DNA of 64,000 nucleotides. Origin: Chitinophagaceae bacterium. Lineage in GTDB: Bacteria > Bacteroidota > Bacteroidia > Chitinophagales > Chitinophagaceae. The notes below the pieces were generated by a model, which did no database searches, was not told the origin of the DNA, and worked only from the letters and a program-made list of their open reading frames with translations. The stretch covers positions 62,001 to 126,000 of the forward strand of contig JAMLGT010000008.1 of NCBI GenBank assembly GCA_023957755.1. Reading direction: 5' to 3'. The first letter of the stretch is position 1. Each line of letters opens with the position of its first letter. Position numbers and translations under genes: made by a program. Below, in pieces: positions 39,480 to 47,484 of this stretch.

Positions 39480-40460
39480 TTAATTTCTATGACCGTGTTG
39501 AACACGGTCCAAATACACTTTGCCTTCAGCAGTGAAGGTAGCTCCCTTTGTTGTAGGATCGAGTTTTGAATGTTTGAGATTTGATCCTATTATGGTGTGA
39601 TTGAGTACCATAACAACCCCGGGTAATTTTTCAATATAGTCTGCCAGTTTGCTCAGGTTAGGCAGATAATCTTCTCTATCGGGACTGACCATGCTGCCAT
39701 ATTCAGTAATCCATATTGGCTTATTGTTTGGATTATAATAAGCTTTTTGAAAATCAGCTATTCTCCCTTCAACGGTATTACCTTCAGATAGATATATATG
39801 ATAAGTAAAAGCATCAATGTCTCTTATTCTATCTGCTGTTTCCCGGTTCCATGTAGATTGTCTTGCAATTTTGCTTGTCTTACCTATATGTAATGCAGCA
39901 ATCCTAGCATTTGGGAATGCCTTCCTTAGCTTTGGTACCCAAATGTTTACCGTATCTGCATAGGCGTTACCATCTGGAAATTGGGTCTCATACCCATGAA
40001 TTTGTGAATAGAGTTCGTTACCCAGTTCCAGAAATTTGATTTCTATCCCCAGCGATTTAGCTTTGTTAAGCATCGCGATTTGGTCATCTGCCGAACTGTT
40101 TACAACATCCAGGTCAAATACGGCCTGGGCTCCGGTGGCTTCAATAAGCTTTTTGAGGTCTTCTATAGGATGCACAATATCATTCTTTCCGGGCTTGCTA
40201 AATGTACCTGTTTTCCAATTCCAACCGTGGGTAATGGTGCCTCCCGGGTACCTAATGATTTGAGGCTTAAGCTCTTTGATGTTGCTAATAAGCGATTGAC
40301 TGTTGAGAGGAGGAAGGAATCTCCAGTTTTGATTAAATCCTATCAGCCTTCCTTCATGTGCAATGGGTTTCTCATCATCAGGAAGCGTAGAAGTTGTTTT
40401 TGTTGACTTGCAGAATGGGAGAGTGAAGAACAGGATAATCAGGAAGGGTAGGTTTTTCAT
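39480..40460 (-). CDS. putative clan GH-A glycoside hydrolase, paralog 1
   Basis: The 326-residue protein has an N-terminal export signal with Cys17 as possible lipidation site. The core looks like a TIM-barrel retaining glycosidase: IIRYPGGTITHGWNWKTG, the acid/base-type motif LELGNEL (Glu149) and the nucleophile-type motif WITEYG (Glu253). The RYPGG opening recalls GH51, GH39 and GH79 enzymes, but I cannot place the family. Two paralogs in the window share all these motifs. It is first in a probable pair with the esterase-like gene, and the shared 13-bp element lies 95 bp upstream. Confidence 0.72.
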   Translation of the reverse strand: MKNLPFLIILFFTLPFCKSTKTTSTLPDDEKPIAHEGRLIGFNQNWRFLPPLNSQSLISNIKELKPQIIRYPGGTITHGWNWKTGTFSKPGKNDIVHPIEDLKKLIEATGAQAVFDLDVVNSSADDQIAMLNKAKSLGIEIKFLELGNELYSQIHGYETQFPDGNAYADTVNIWVPKLRKAFPNARIAALHIGKTSKIARQSTWNRETADRIRDIDAFTYHIYLSEGNTVEGRIADFQKAYYNPNNKPIWITEYGSMVSPDREDYLPNLSKLADYIEKLPGVVMVLNHTIIGSNLKHSKLDPTTKGATFTAEGKVYLDRVQHGHRN

Positions 40461-40554
40461 AAAAGTTTAATGAAGCTTAAATGACAAATTTTTTGATAAA
40501 AAGGTGATGGTTTTTCTTCACCTAAAAATAGACAATGAAATATCTACAGACCTA

Positions 40555-40567
40555 GTATTATTTTAAC
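40555..40567 (-). promoter_or_regulatory. shared PUL element, copy 1 (variant)
   Basis: The minus strand reads GTTAAAATAATAC, two differences from the GATAAAATAGTAC form. TATTTTTA, one base off TAnnTTTG, begins 24 bp downstream (40530-40523), about 63 bp before the start codon of the glycosidase gene at 40460. Confidence 0.45.
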
Positions 40568-40636
40568 TGATTCAGAAAGGAATCCTTGAGGAAATTAATT
40601 GCACCTTTATTTCTGAATGTTTTGATTTGCCTGCTT

Positions 40637-41626
40637 TTATTTGCTTCTTTCCTTTGCAATCTCTATAAACATTTTCCCTTCATCGGTAAATTTTGTGCCG
40701 TTTTCCTTTCTTGTGAGTTTCGATCTATTCACTCCAGCACTGACCATAGCGTGATTGAGCGCCATTGTTATGGGGGGATAGGATTCTACAAAATCGATTA
40801 ATTTTTTCAAATTTTCCAGATAACCCGGGCTATTGTAATTGGCCATATTTCCGTACTCGGTAATCCAGACAGGCTTATTGTCAGGGTTGAAGTAAACTTC
40901 CAGAAATTGTTTCTTCCTGAATTCAAAGTCCTTCTTCTCCGGGATATAAATATGATAGGTGAAGGCGTCTATATCTTTTATTCTCTTTGCAGTTTGTTCG
41001 TTCCATGTCAATTGCCGCTGGTTAGTACCCGGCTTGCCTATATGTACAGCCGCAATTTTTGCTTTTGGGAATGCAGCTCTTATTTTCGGTACCCACGCGT
41101 TTACTGTATCTGCATAGGCATTTCCATCAGGAAACCATTTTTCGTAGCCATGTAGTCTGGAATATAACTCATTTCCCAGTTCTATGAATTCCACATCAAC
41201 TCCAAGTGCATTAGCTTTTTCGAGCATGGCCAGTTGGTCTTCAAAGGTGCTGTACACTACATCGAGATCGAAAACAATTTTTACCCCTGTAAGGTCCACC
41301 AATTTTTTCACGTCCTCAATAGGATGAATAAAGTCCTCAGGAAGCGGGTCTTTATGGGTTCCTGTTCTCCAGTGCCATCCGTGGGTCACGGTGCCTCCGG
41401 GATATCTGATAGTCTGCGGAGCCAGTTCCTTTATGTTGTTTATAAAGGTGGTATTATCCAGTGAAGGCAGATATCTCCAATTTTGGTTAAATCCTGTGAG
41501 TAAGTTTGACTGCTGATGCGGTTCTTTCTTTTTTGACTGAGTCTGAGTCTCCTGAGAAGTGGCACAGGATGAAGTGAAGAATAGAAGTGTAATTAGCGTA
41601 TAGAGTTTTGAAATGGTGGTGGACAT
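40637..41626 (-). CDS. putative clan GH-A glycoside hydrolase, paralog 2
   Basis: The 329-residue lipoprotein (TSSC, Cys21) is closely similar to the gene product encoded just downstream: NQNWRYLPSLDN, TIRYPGGTVTHGWHWRTG, IELGNEL (Glu153) and WITEYG (Glu257). Those two glutamates are at the expected distance for a retaining TIM-barrel enzyme. The compact size, about 300 mature residues, fits a single catalytic domain. It has its own copy of the shared element upstream, so it may be transcribed separately from paralog 1. Confidence 0.72.
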   Translation of the reverse strand: MSTTISKLYTLITLLFFTSSCATSQETQTQSKKKEPHQQSNLLTGFNQNWRYLPSLDNTTFINNIKELAPQTIRYPGGTVTHGWHWRTGTHKDPLPEDFIHPIEDVKKLVDLTGVKIVFDLDVVYSTFEDQLAMLEKANALGVDVEFIELGNELYSRLHGYEKWFPDGNAYADTVNAWVPKIRAAFPKAKIAAVHIGKPGTNQRQLTWNEQTAKRIKDIDAFTYHIYIPEKKDFEFRKKQFLEVYFNPDNKPVWITEYGNMANYNSPGYLENLKKLIDFVESYPPITMALNHAMVSAGVNRSKLTRKENGTKFTDEGKMFIEIAKERSK

Positions 41627-41712
41627 AGTTATTAGGCGTTGAAAGTTATTGAATGAAGAGATTATGTTGAAACCTAAATTGTGAAATTATTTCGAATTAT
41701 TTAATGGGATAA

Positions 41713-41725
41713 GTACTATTTTATC
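41713..41725 (-). promoter_or_regulatory. shared PUL element, copy 2
   Basis: The minus strand reads GATAAAATAGTAC exactly. A weak -7-like TAATTTCA begins 23 bp downstream, about 55 bp before the start codon at 41626. The site lies inside a longer interrupted palindrome, GGATAA...TTATCC (41707-41726). Confidence 0.55.
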
Positions 41726-41853
41726 CAATCCATAAAAGAACAATTTTAACTGGCATTTGTAAGTGGCTATCGAATAGAACTAATCACAATAGAATACTTT
41801 GGAAGTGAAAGTTCTTTAGTGGAAGAGTCTTTTGGTACTATTGGGAAGCCAGA

Positions 41854-41866
41854 GATAAAATAGTAT
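41854..41866 (+). promoter_or_regulatory. shared PUL element, copy 3
   Basis: The plus strand reads GATAAAATAGTAT, one base off the full form. A perfect TAnnTTTG box, TATATTTG, begins 24 bp downstream at 41891. An inverted half copy, GTACTATT, lies at 41835-41842. It should drive the sulfatase operon starting at 42119. Confidence 0.6.
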
Positions 41867-42118
41867 TACAAAGTGAGCTTGTAGTATTTTTATATTTGCT
41901 TTAGATGTTCCGAAAGTATTGAAGGTTGAAAGAATGACTTCCGGAAAACTGAGAATTAAGGATGGTTTTTGGTTTGGAAGAAATAGATAAAGTGAAATTA
42001 TATCATGATATGAATCTCCTTTTTAACATTCTCTTCCACACGATATCATTTTAAAAATGCTCTATTCATTCTGTGGATAGAGGGGGGCTGATTGTAAATC
42101 GTTAGAATATTTGCTCAA

Positions 42119-43678
42119 ATGAAAATTTCTCTTGGTTTTATATTATTGTTTTTGCTGGGAATCTCTTCCGACAGATGCACTCAAAATGAGGAGGCTGAGA
42201 AGCCTAATATTTTGTATATAATGGCTGATGACTTAGCCTTTCAGGCTATTAGCGCGTATGGTGGATTGTATAAGGAAATCGCACCTACTCCTAATATTGA
42301 CAGGCTGGCAAAGGAAGGAATGTTATTCAGTAACGCATTTTGTACAAACAGTATTTGTGGGCCAAGCAGGGCGGTGATACTAACAGGAAAATATAGTCAC
42401 CTAAATGGATTTTATAAGAACGAAGGGGGCGATCCTTTTGATAGCACTCAGGTAACTTTCCCAAAGTTGCTCCAGAGTGCAGGATATGCAACAGCGGTGA
42501 TCGGGAAGTGGCATTTATGGAGTCAGCCTACAGGGTTTGATTATTTTAAGTATCACATTGATAATGCGGAGCAGGGGGTATATTGGAATCCTACGTTCAA
42601 TGAAAATGGAAAATCAGTTTCCGAAAAGGGTTATGCCACCACACTCACAGGCGATTTTGCAATTAACTGGCTTGATAATTTGAGAGATAAGTCCAAACCT
42701 TTTTGTCTTCTCTATCAGTTTAAGGCTCCCCATCGTCCCTGGGATCCGGATAGTATGAATCTTGATTTGTTTGGTTCTGCAGAAATGCCTTTTCCTTCAA
42801 CCTTTGATGATAATTATGCTACAAGGGAACTTACTGCCGGCAAAACCATGATGACCATCGAAGGCTATCTTTCAAACAGGGATCTAAAACTTACGCCCCC
42901 TCCGGGTCTTGGAGGAAAAGAATTGGCAAAGTGGAATGTACAGGGGGTTAGGGGAGAATACGTCTCGCCTTCTGACACCTTAAAAGGGGAGGCTTTGAAG
43001 CGCTGGAAATTTCAACGATATATTAAAGATTACCTCGCCACTGTTAAATCTCTTGATGATAATGTAGGTAGAATATTGGAATATCTGGATAACCATAATC
43101 TTACAAAGAATACCATTGTTGTTTTCACATCAGATCAAGGTTTTTACCTTGGGGAACATGGGTGGTATGATAAGAGATTTATGTACGAAGAGTCGCTGAG
43201 GATGCCTCTCATAATCCGATATCCCGGTAAAATAAAACCCGGTAGTAAGTCTGATGGGATGGTGGTGAATATTGATTATGCCCCCACCCTGCTTAGTCTT
43301 GCAGGTGTGAAGGTGCCTGAAGAAATGCAGGGAGAAAGTTTTGAATCCTTATTTACGGGTAGGGTGCCATCCGGGTGGCGAAACTCAATGTACTACCATT
43401 ATTATGAGTATCCTAAATGGCACAATGTGCAGCCTCATTATGGGATTCGAACGGATAGATACAAACTCATTCATTTCTATTATGATATAGATGTGTGGGA
43501 GTTTTATGATCTCCAATCGGATCCTCATGAACTAAATAATAGCTACAACAATCCAAAATATAAAGAGGTAATCTCTAATTTGAAAACCCAGTTAGCTGAT
43601 TTACAAAAGAAGTATAAGGACACGGCTACTCTGGATGAAATGCGGGAAGTTACCACAAAGGGTATGGTGAAATACTAA
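42119..43678 (+). CDS. S1-family sulfatase 1 (Cys type)
   Basis: The 519-residue protein has an export signal and the N-terminal metal site MADDLAF (Asp37-Asp38). The formylglycine precursor Cys80 lies in SICGPSRAVILTG, a full C-x-P-S-R signature. KWHLW and the metal site FTSDQGFYLGEHGWYDKR are present. The insert with LTPPPGLGGKELAKW and the overall layout resemble N-acetylglucosamine-6-sulfatase-like members, a tentative hint. It should remove sulfate esters from glycan fragments in the periplasm. It heads an operon of three sulfatases, a hydrolase and a fourth sulfatase. Confidence 0.88.
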   Translation: MKISLGFILLFLLGISSDRCTQNEEAEKPNILYIMADDLAFQAISAYGGLYKEIAPTPNIDRLAKEGMLFSNAFCTNSICGPSRAVILTGKYSHLNGFYKNEGGDPFDSTQVTFPKLLQSAGYATAVIGKWHLWSQPTGFDYFKYHIDNAEQGVYWNPTFNENGKSVSEKGYATTLTGDFAINWLDNLRDKSKPFCLLYQFKAPHRPWDPDSMNLDLFGSAEMPFPSTFDDNYATRELTAGKTMMTIEGYLSNRDLKLTPPPGLGGKELAKWNVQGVRGEYVSPSDTLKGEALKRWKFQRYIKDYLATVKSLDDNVGRILEYLDNHNLTKNTIVVFTSDQGFYLGEHGWYDKRFMYEESLRMPLIIRYPGKIKPGSKSDGMVVNIDYAPTLLSLAGVKVPEEMQGESFESLFTGRVPSGWRNSMYYHYYEYPKWHNVQPHYGIRTDRYKLIHFYYDIDVWEFYDLQSDPHELNNSYNNPKYKEVISNLKTQLADLQKKYKDTATLDEMREVTTKGMVKY

Positions 43679-43706
43679 TATCAAATTATTAAGCGATAAA
43701 GTACCA

Positions 43707-45218
43707 ATGAGTATGATTAGATATTTGAGAAGCCTGGGGACGGCAATAATGATTTTAATAGTCCATACGGCTTTTTCTCAAAAGGTAGAGAAGAAGCCCA
43801 ATATTTTGCTTATAATATCTGATGACTTGCGAACAGAGTTAAATTGCTATGGTGAATCTTACATAAAATCTCCTAACATTGATAAACTGGCAAATGAAGG
43901 GACTGTCTTTACCAGTGCTTATGTGCAACAGGCTGTTTGTGCCGCATCCCGCGCAAGCTTTCTTACTGGAGTACGACCTAATACAACCGGTGTAGATTAT
44001 CCTTACAGCGAATATTTTGTAAATACTTTCTGGCCTTCACACCCGTCGATTGCAGAGTATTTTGAAAGGCAGAATTATGAAGTCCGCACTTTTGGGAAAA
44101 TTAATCATGGCCCTCAGGATAAGATTAAGACTTTGAACTATATTCCAAAAGGTTTGAAATTTTATGCATCGGAAGAGAATATCAAATTAGGTGGGCCAAA
44201 GGGCAGAAGCAAAGAAACTCCTCCGTTTGAGAATGCGGATGTGCCTGACGAGGCGTATCAGGATGGGATGATAGCTAAGGAGGCTGTTAAAGCAATTAAA
44301 GATCTAGCAGGAGGAAAAGAACCGTTTTTTCTGGCGGTAGGGTTCAAGAAACCTCATCTGCCGTTTTGTGCGCCCAAAAAATATTGGGATATGTACAATG
44401 ACAGTGAAATTCAATTAGCTGTCAATCCAGAACTGCCTAAAGGTGCACCTTCCTACGCAGTGTCTCAGAAAGAACTTAATTCTTATAGGACTCCTCCAAA
44501 AGTAAATGGAGAGTTTTCGCCAGAGTACCAGAAAACACTAAAGCATGGTTATGCAGCATGTGTTTCGTATGTGGATGCGCAGGTTGGTAAACTCATGAAC
44601 CAGCTTAAGGAAAGCAAAGCACTTGAAAACACCATTGTTATTTTTATGTCAGATCATGGATGGCATCTGGGTGAACAGGGAACATGGGGTAAGCAGACTA
44701 ATTACGAAAATGCAACAAGAGCACCTTTGATTATCTCATTGCCCGGGAAGGCGAGAGGGGTAAGGGTGAATCAATTTGTGGAATACGTGGATATCTATCC
44801 AACACTTGTGGAATTAGCAGGTTTTGAGCCTGCTGATTATCTGGAGGGAAATAGTTTTCTGCCATTGTTCGATAATCCATCGAAGGAATGGAAGAGCGCG
44901 GCATTCAGCCAGTTTCCGCGTAATGGATTTGAAGGATATGCTATCAGAACGAAAGACTTCAGATATGTGGAATGGAGGGCAGACAAGGATAGCAGCGTGA
45001 TGTCCATAGAGTTGTATGATCATAGGTCAGATCCGATCGAGTCTGTCAATGTAGCGTCAGAAAAGAAGTATGGGGAGGTGGTGAAGAAATTAGCAGCAAG
45101 ACTTAAAGCCGGATGGAAGGCTGCATTGCCTGCAGGTGTTTATAACTATTCTAATAACAGGCCCGCTCCACCGTCTGTTGGCTGGGGACCTGAAGCAAAG
45201 TCGGGCGATGGAGGGTAG
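43707..45218 (+). CDS. S1-family sulfatase 2 (iduronate-2-sulfatase-like)
   Basis: The 503-residue protein has a Sec signal ending near AFSQ, the metal site ISDDLRT and formylglycine precursor Cys78 in VCAASRASFLTG. The Ala at the usual Pro position (C-A-A-S-R) and the stretch FKKPHLPFCAPKKYWDMY are typical of iduronate-2-sulfatase-like members. FMSDHGWHLGEQGTWGK forms the later metal site. If specificity follows the family, the target carries 2-O-sulfated uronate, but subfamily members act on other sugars too. It starts 28 bp after the preceding sulfatase gene. Confidence 0.88.
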   Translation: MSMIRYLRSLGTAIMILIVHTAFSQKVEKKPNILLIISDDLRTELNCYGESYIKSPNIDKLANEGTVFTSAYVQQAVCAASRASFLTGVRPNTTGVDYPYSEYFVNTFWPSHPSIAEYFERQNYEVRTFGKINHGPQDKIKTLNYIPKGLKFYASEENIKLGGPKGRSKETPPFENADVPDEAYQDGMIAKEAVKAIKDLAGGKEPFFLAVGFKKPHLPFCAPKKYWDMYNDSEIQLAVNPELPKGAPSYAVSQKELNSYRTPPKVNGEFSPEYQKTLKHGYAACVSYVDAQVGKLMNQLKESKALENTIVIFMSDHGWHLGEQGTWGKQTNYENATRAPLIISLPGKARGVRVNQFVEYVDIYPTLVELAGFEPADYLEGNSFLPLFDNPSKEWKSAAFSQFPRNGFEGYAIRTKDFRYVEWRADKDSSVMSIELYDHRSDPIESVNVASEKKYGEVVKKLAARLKAGWKAALPAGVYNYSNNRPAPPSVGWGPEAKSGDGG

Positions 45219-45242
45219 CTGTTTGACTGAAAATGTTTTATT

Positions 45243-46751
45243 ATGAAGATTTTACGTTTTTCCATATTGATGTTTTCGCTTGTTCTCTTTTCTACGGCAA
45301 TATTTGCACAAAATCCGCTGCAGCCAAATATTGTAGTTATCATGGCGGATGATATGGGATACGGTGATATTTCGGCATTAAATCCGGATTCAAAAATTCA
45401 AACACCTGTACTGGATCAGCTTATTAAGGAAGGCCGGTCTCTTTCTGAGGCACATACAAGTGCAGCATTATGTACGCCTGCACGTTATGCATTTCTGACA
45501 GGTAGATATAATTTCCGAACAGGCATTACCGGTGTGGCAAGCGGATATTCAAAACCCATGATCGAGTACGAAAGGGAAACAGTCGCTTCTCTTTTAAAGA
45601 AGGCAGGTTACCAGACTGCCATTATTGGTAAGTGGCATTTGGGCCTTGAGTGGTTGCCGCTAGATTCTTCGAGGCCTGTTTTTACAAAAGATGATTTCAT
45701 GCCCGAAAATCTCAATGTAGATTATTCAAGGCCGGTTAGGGGAGTGAATGAAGTAGGTTTTGATTATTCATTCATTTCTCCTGCAGGTAATAATCTGGCA
45801 CCTTATTGCTTTATACGGAATGGACAGGTGGTTAACATGCCAACTGCTCAAATCGAGTCGCAGGTTACGGGAGCTTATTTTAACGACTATGAAAAAAGGC
45901 ATAATGGTGGTGCCATAGCACCTGATTACAAGTTGATAAATACTTTGGAAACGCTTACCGGTGAGGCAGTGAATTATTTAGAGGATGCTTCAAAGAATAA
46001 TAAGCCTTTTTTTCTATTTTTTTCGTTAACAGCACCTCACTTCCCCTGGGTACCTCAAAAGAGATTCGTGGGCCGATCAGCTGCCGGCTCCTATGGTGAT
46101 TTTGTAACTGAAATAGATGCAACAGTTGGAACCATACTCGACAAAATCAAAGCTCTGGGAGCAGATGACAACACGCTGGTGATCTTTACGGCGGATAATG
46201 GAGGTGCTACACCTGAAGGGTTCACCGAGAAATATCATCACGAAATGAATTATGGCAGGCGAGGCCAGAAAGGAGAAATATGGGAAGGGGGCGTTCGTGT
46301 ACCTTTTATTGTTAGATGGCCGGGTGTTGTGAAGAATGGGAAGAGTTCGGATAAAAGAATAAGCTTTACAGATATGTTAGCATCGTTTGCCCATATCGCA
46401 GGTACAGAGATAAATAGAAAGTTTGGTGAAGATAGCTATGATGTATCCTCTGTTATTTTGGGTACAAGAAATGAAAGAAGGGTGGAAAGAGGCGCTATTG
46501 TTAATCAGAGTGGAAATGTCAGGGGGCTTTCGATTACTGAGAATGGATGGAAATTGATTCCCTACGGTTATGGAAGGCATGGATTAATACCCGCCGAAGG
46601 TGGTCAGCCCAAAGGACAACTATATGACCTTAATAATGATAAGATGGAAACAAAGAATCTTTATAACCATCATCCGGAAATTGTTAGCAGGTTATCCTCC
46701 CTTTTAGAAAAGTATATTAGTGAAGGTTATAGCCGGCCTGGCAAACAGTAA
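45243..46751 (+). CDS. S1-family sulfatase 3 (arylsulfatase-like)
   Basis: The 502-residue protein has a Sec signal ending near IFAQ, the metal site MADDMGYGD, formylglycine precursor Cys77 in LCTPARYAFLTGRYNFRTG, KWHLG and the later metal site FTADNGGATPEG. The YGRRGQKGEIWEGGVRVPF loop is typical of arylsulfatase A-like enzymes. It lies 24 bp after the second sulfatase gene and 13 bp before an alpha/beta hydrolase gene, so all are one operon. Substrate cannot be read from the sequence. Confidence 0.88.
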   Translation: MKILRFSILMFSLVLFSTAIFAQNPLQPNIVVIMADDMGYGDISALNPDSKIQTPVLDQLIKEGRSLSEAHTSAALCTPARYAFLTGRYNFRTGITGVASGYSKPMIEYERETVASLLKKAGYQTAIIGKWHLGLEWLPLDSSRPVFTKDDFMPENLNVDYSRPVRGVNEVGFDYSFISPAGNNLAPYCFIRNGQVVNMPTAQIESQVTGAYFNDYEKRHNGGAIAPDYKLINTLETLTGEAVNYLEDASKNNKPFFLFFSLTAPHFPWVPQKRFVGRSAAGSYGDFVTEIDATVGTILDKIKALGADDNTLVIFTADNGGATPEGFTEKYHHEMNYGRRGQKGEIWEGGVRVPFIVRWPGVVKNGKSSDKRISFTDMLASFAHIAGTEINRKFGEDSYDVSSVILGTRNERRVERGAIVNQSGNVRGLSITENGWKLIPYGYGRHGLIPAEGGQPKGQLYDLNNDKMETKNLYNHHPEIVSRLSSLLEKYISEGYSRPGKQ

Positions 46752-46764
46752 AATCGATTAATCT

Positions 46765-47484
46765 ATGAAACAGCTTATTTATAGTTTGTTATTGTTTTCT
46801 TCCGTTGCAGTTTATGGGCAGAAGGCAGTACCTACTCGATCCCATGTTAAGTATGGAGATGGTGAGAATAGTTGGCTCAATATATATCAGGCCAAAAGCG
46901 ATGTTCCTACTCCGGTAGTAGTCTGGGCGCATGCCAATGGACAGGATGTTACAGCCGATAATTTTCCGGCAGGTGTGTGGAAAGCCTTGCAGGCAGCCGG
47001 AATTTCTGTAATTAGTTGGGAGTCGGTACCCAGAATTACCCAAGTGGAAGAAGTAGGCCAGGGAGAAAAGGATTTTGATGCAGTTATGAATTGGTTAAAT
47101 ACCCATTACAAGGAATATAATATTGATGTCAATAAGGTTGTTATTTCGGGTCAGTCCAGAGGTTCTATTATTTCTTTTGCCGGGGCCAATAAATTTTCTG
47201 TAAATATCAGGGGGGCTTATTTTGTGCAGGCACTTCCCAATATGGCCTGGAAAGTCCGGGATTTTACAGAAGATATTTCCCAATCGTCTCCGCTGATGGT
47301 AATGGCTTATGCTGAGGCTCCTGGCAGTAAAGATGGGCATACCCCGGATAATGGTAAAAAGATTGAAAACAGATATAAGGAATTAGGGATAGCGAATCGA
47401 TTTACACTGTATCATTCATTAGGCAAAGAGGGGCTTTATAGTCATTTGGCGGCGTTTGTGAAAAAAGTAACTGTTGAAAAATGA
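46765..47484 (+). CDS. exported alpha/beta hydrolase
   Basis: The 239-residue protein has a Sec signal ending near VAVYGQ and a small alpha/beta-hydrolase core: VVVWAHANGQ as oxyanion region, nucleophile Ser131 in SGQSRGS, and a His in LYSHLAAF near the end. It may be a carbohydrate esterase acting on acyl groups of the same substrate as the sulfatases. The next sulfatase gene starts within its stop codon (ATGA overlap), showing translational coupling. Confidence 0.75.
   Translation: MKQLIYSLLLFSSVAVYGQKAVPTRSHVKYGDGENSWLNIYQAKSDVPTPVVVWAHANGQDVTADNFPAGVWKALQAAGISVISWESVPRITQVEEVGQGEKDFDAVMNWLNTHYKEYNIDVNKVVISGQSRGSIISFAGANKFSVNIRGAYFVQALPNMAWKVRDFTEDISQSSPLMVMAYAEAPGSKDGHTPDNGKKIENRYKELGIANRFTLYHSLGKEGLYSHLAAFVKKVTVEK

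Larger units (their letters stand above)
41627..42118. other. 492-bp divergent control region
   Basis: This region separates the leftward glycosidase gene from the rightward sulfatase operon. It holds two copies of the shared element in opposite directions, a TATATTTG box at 41891-41898, and a perfect 12-bp palindrome ATATCATGATAT at 42000-42011 with a related GATATCAT at 42042-42049. No gene was seen in it. The rightward transcript would carry a leader of about 210 nt. Confidence 0.55.

Noticed and set aside
43692-43706. GATAAAGTAC just before sulfatase 2 as another copy of the shared element
   Set aside because: It misses three bases of the core, lies too near the start codon, and the gene is internal to an operon.
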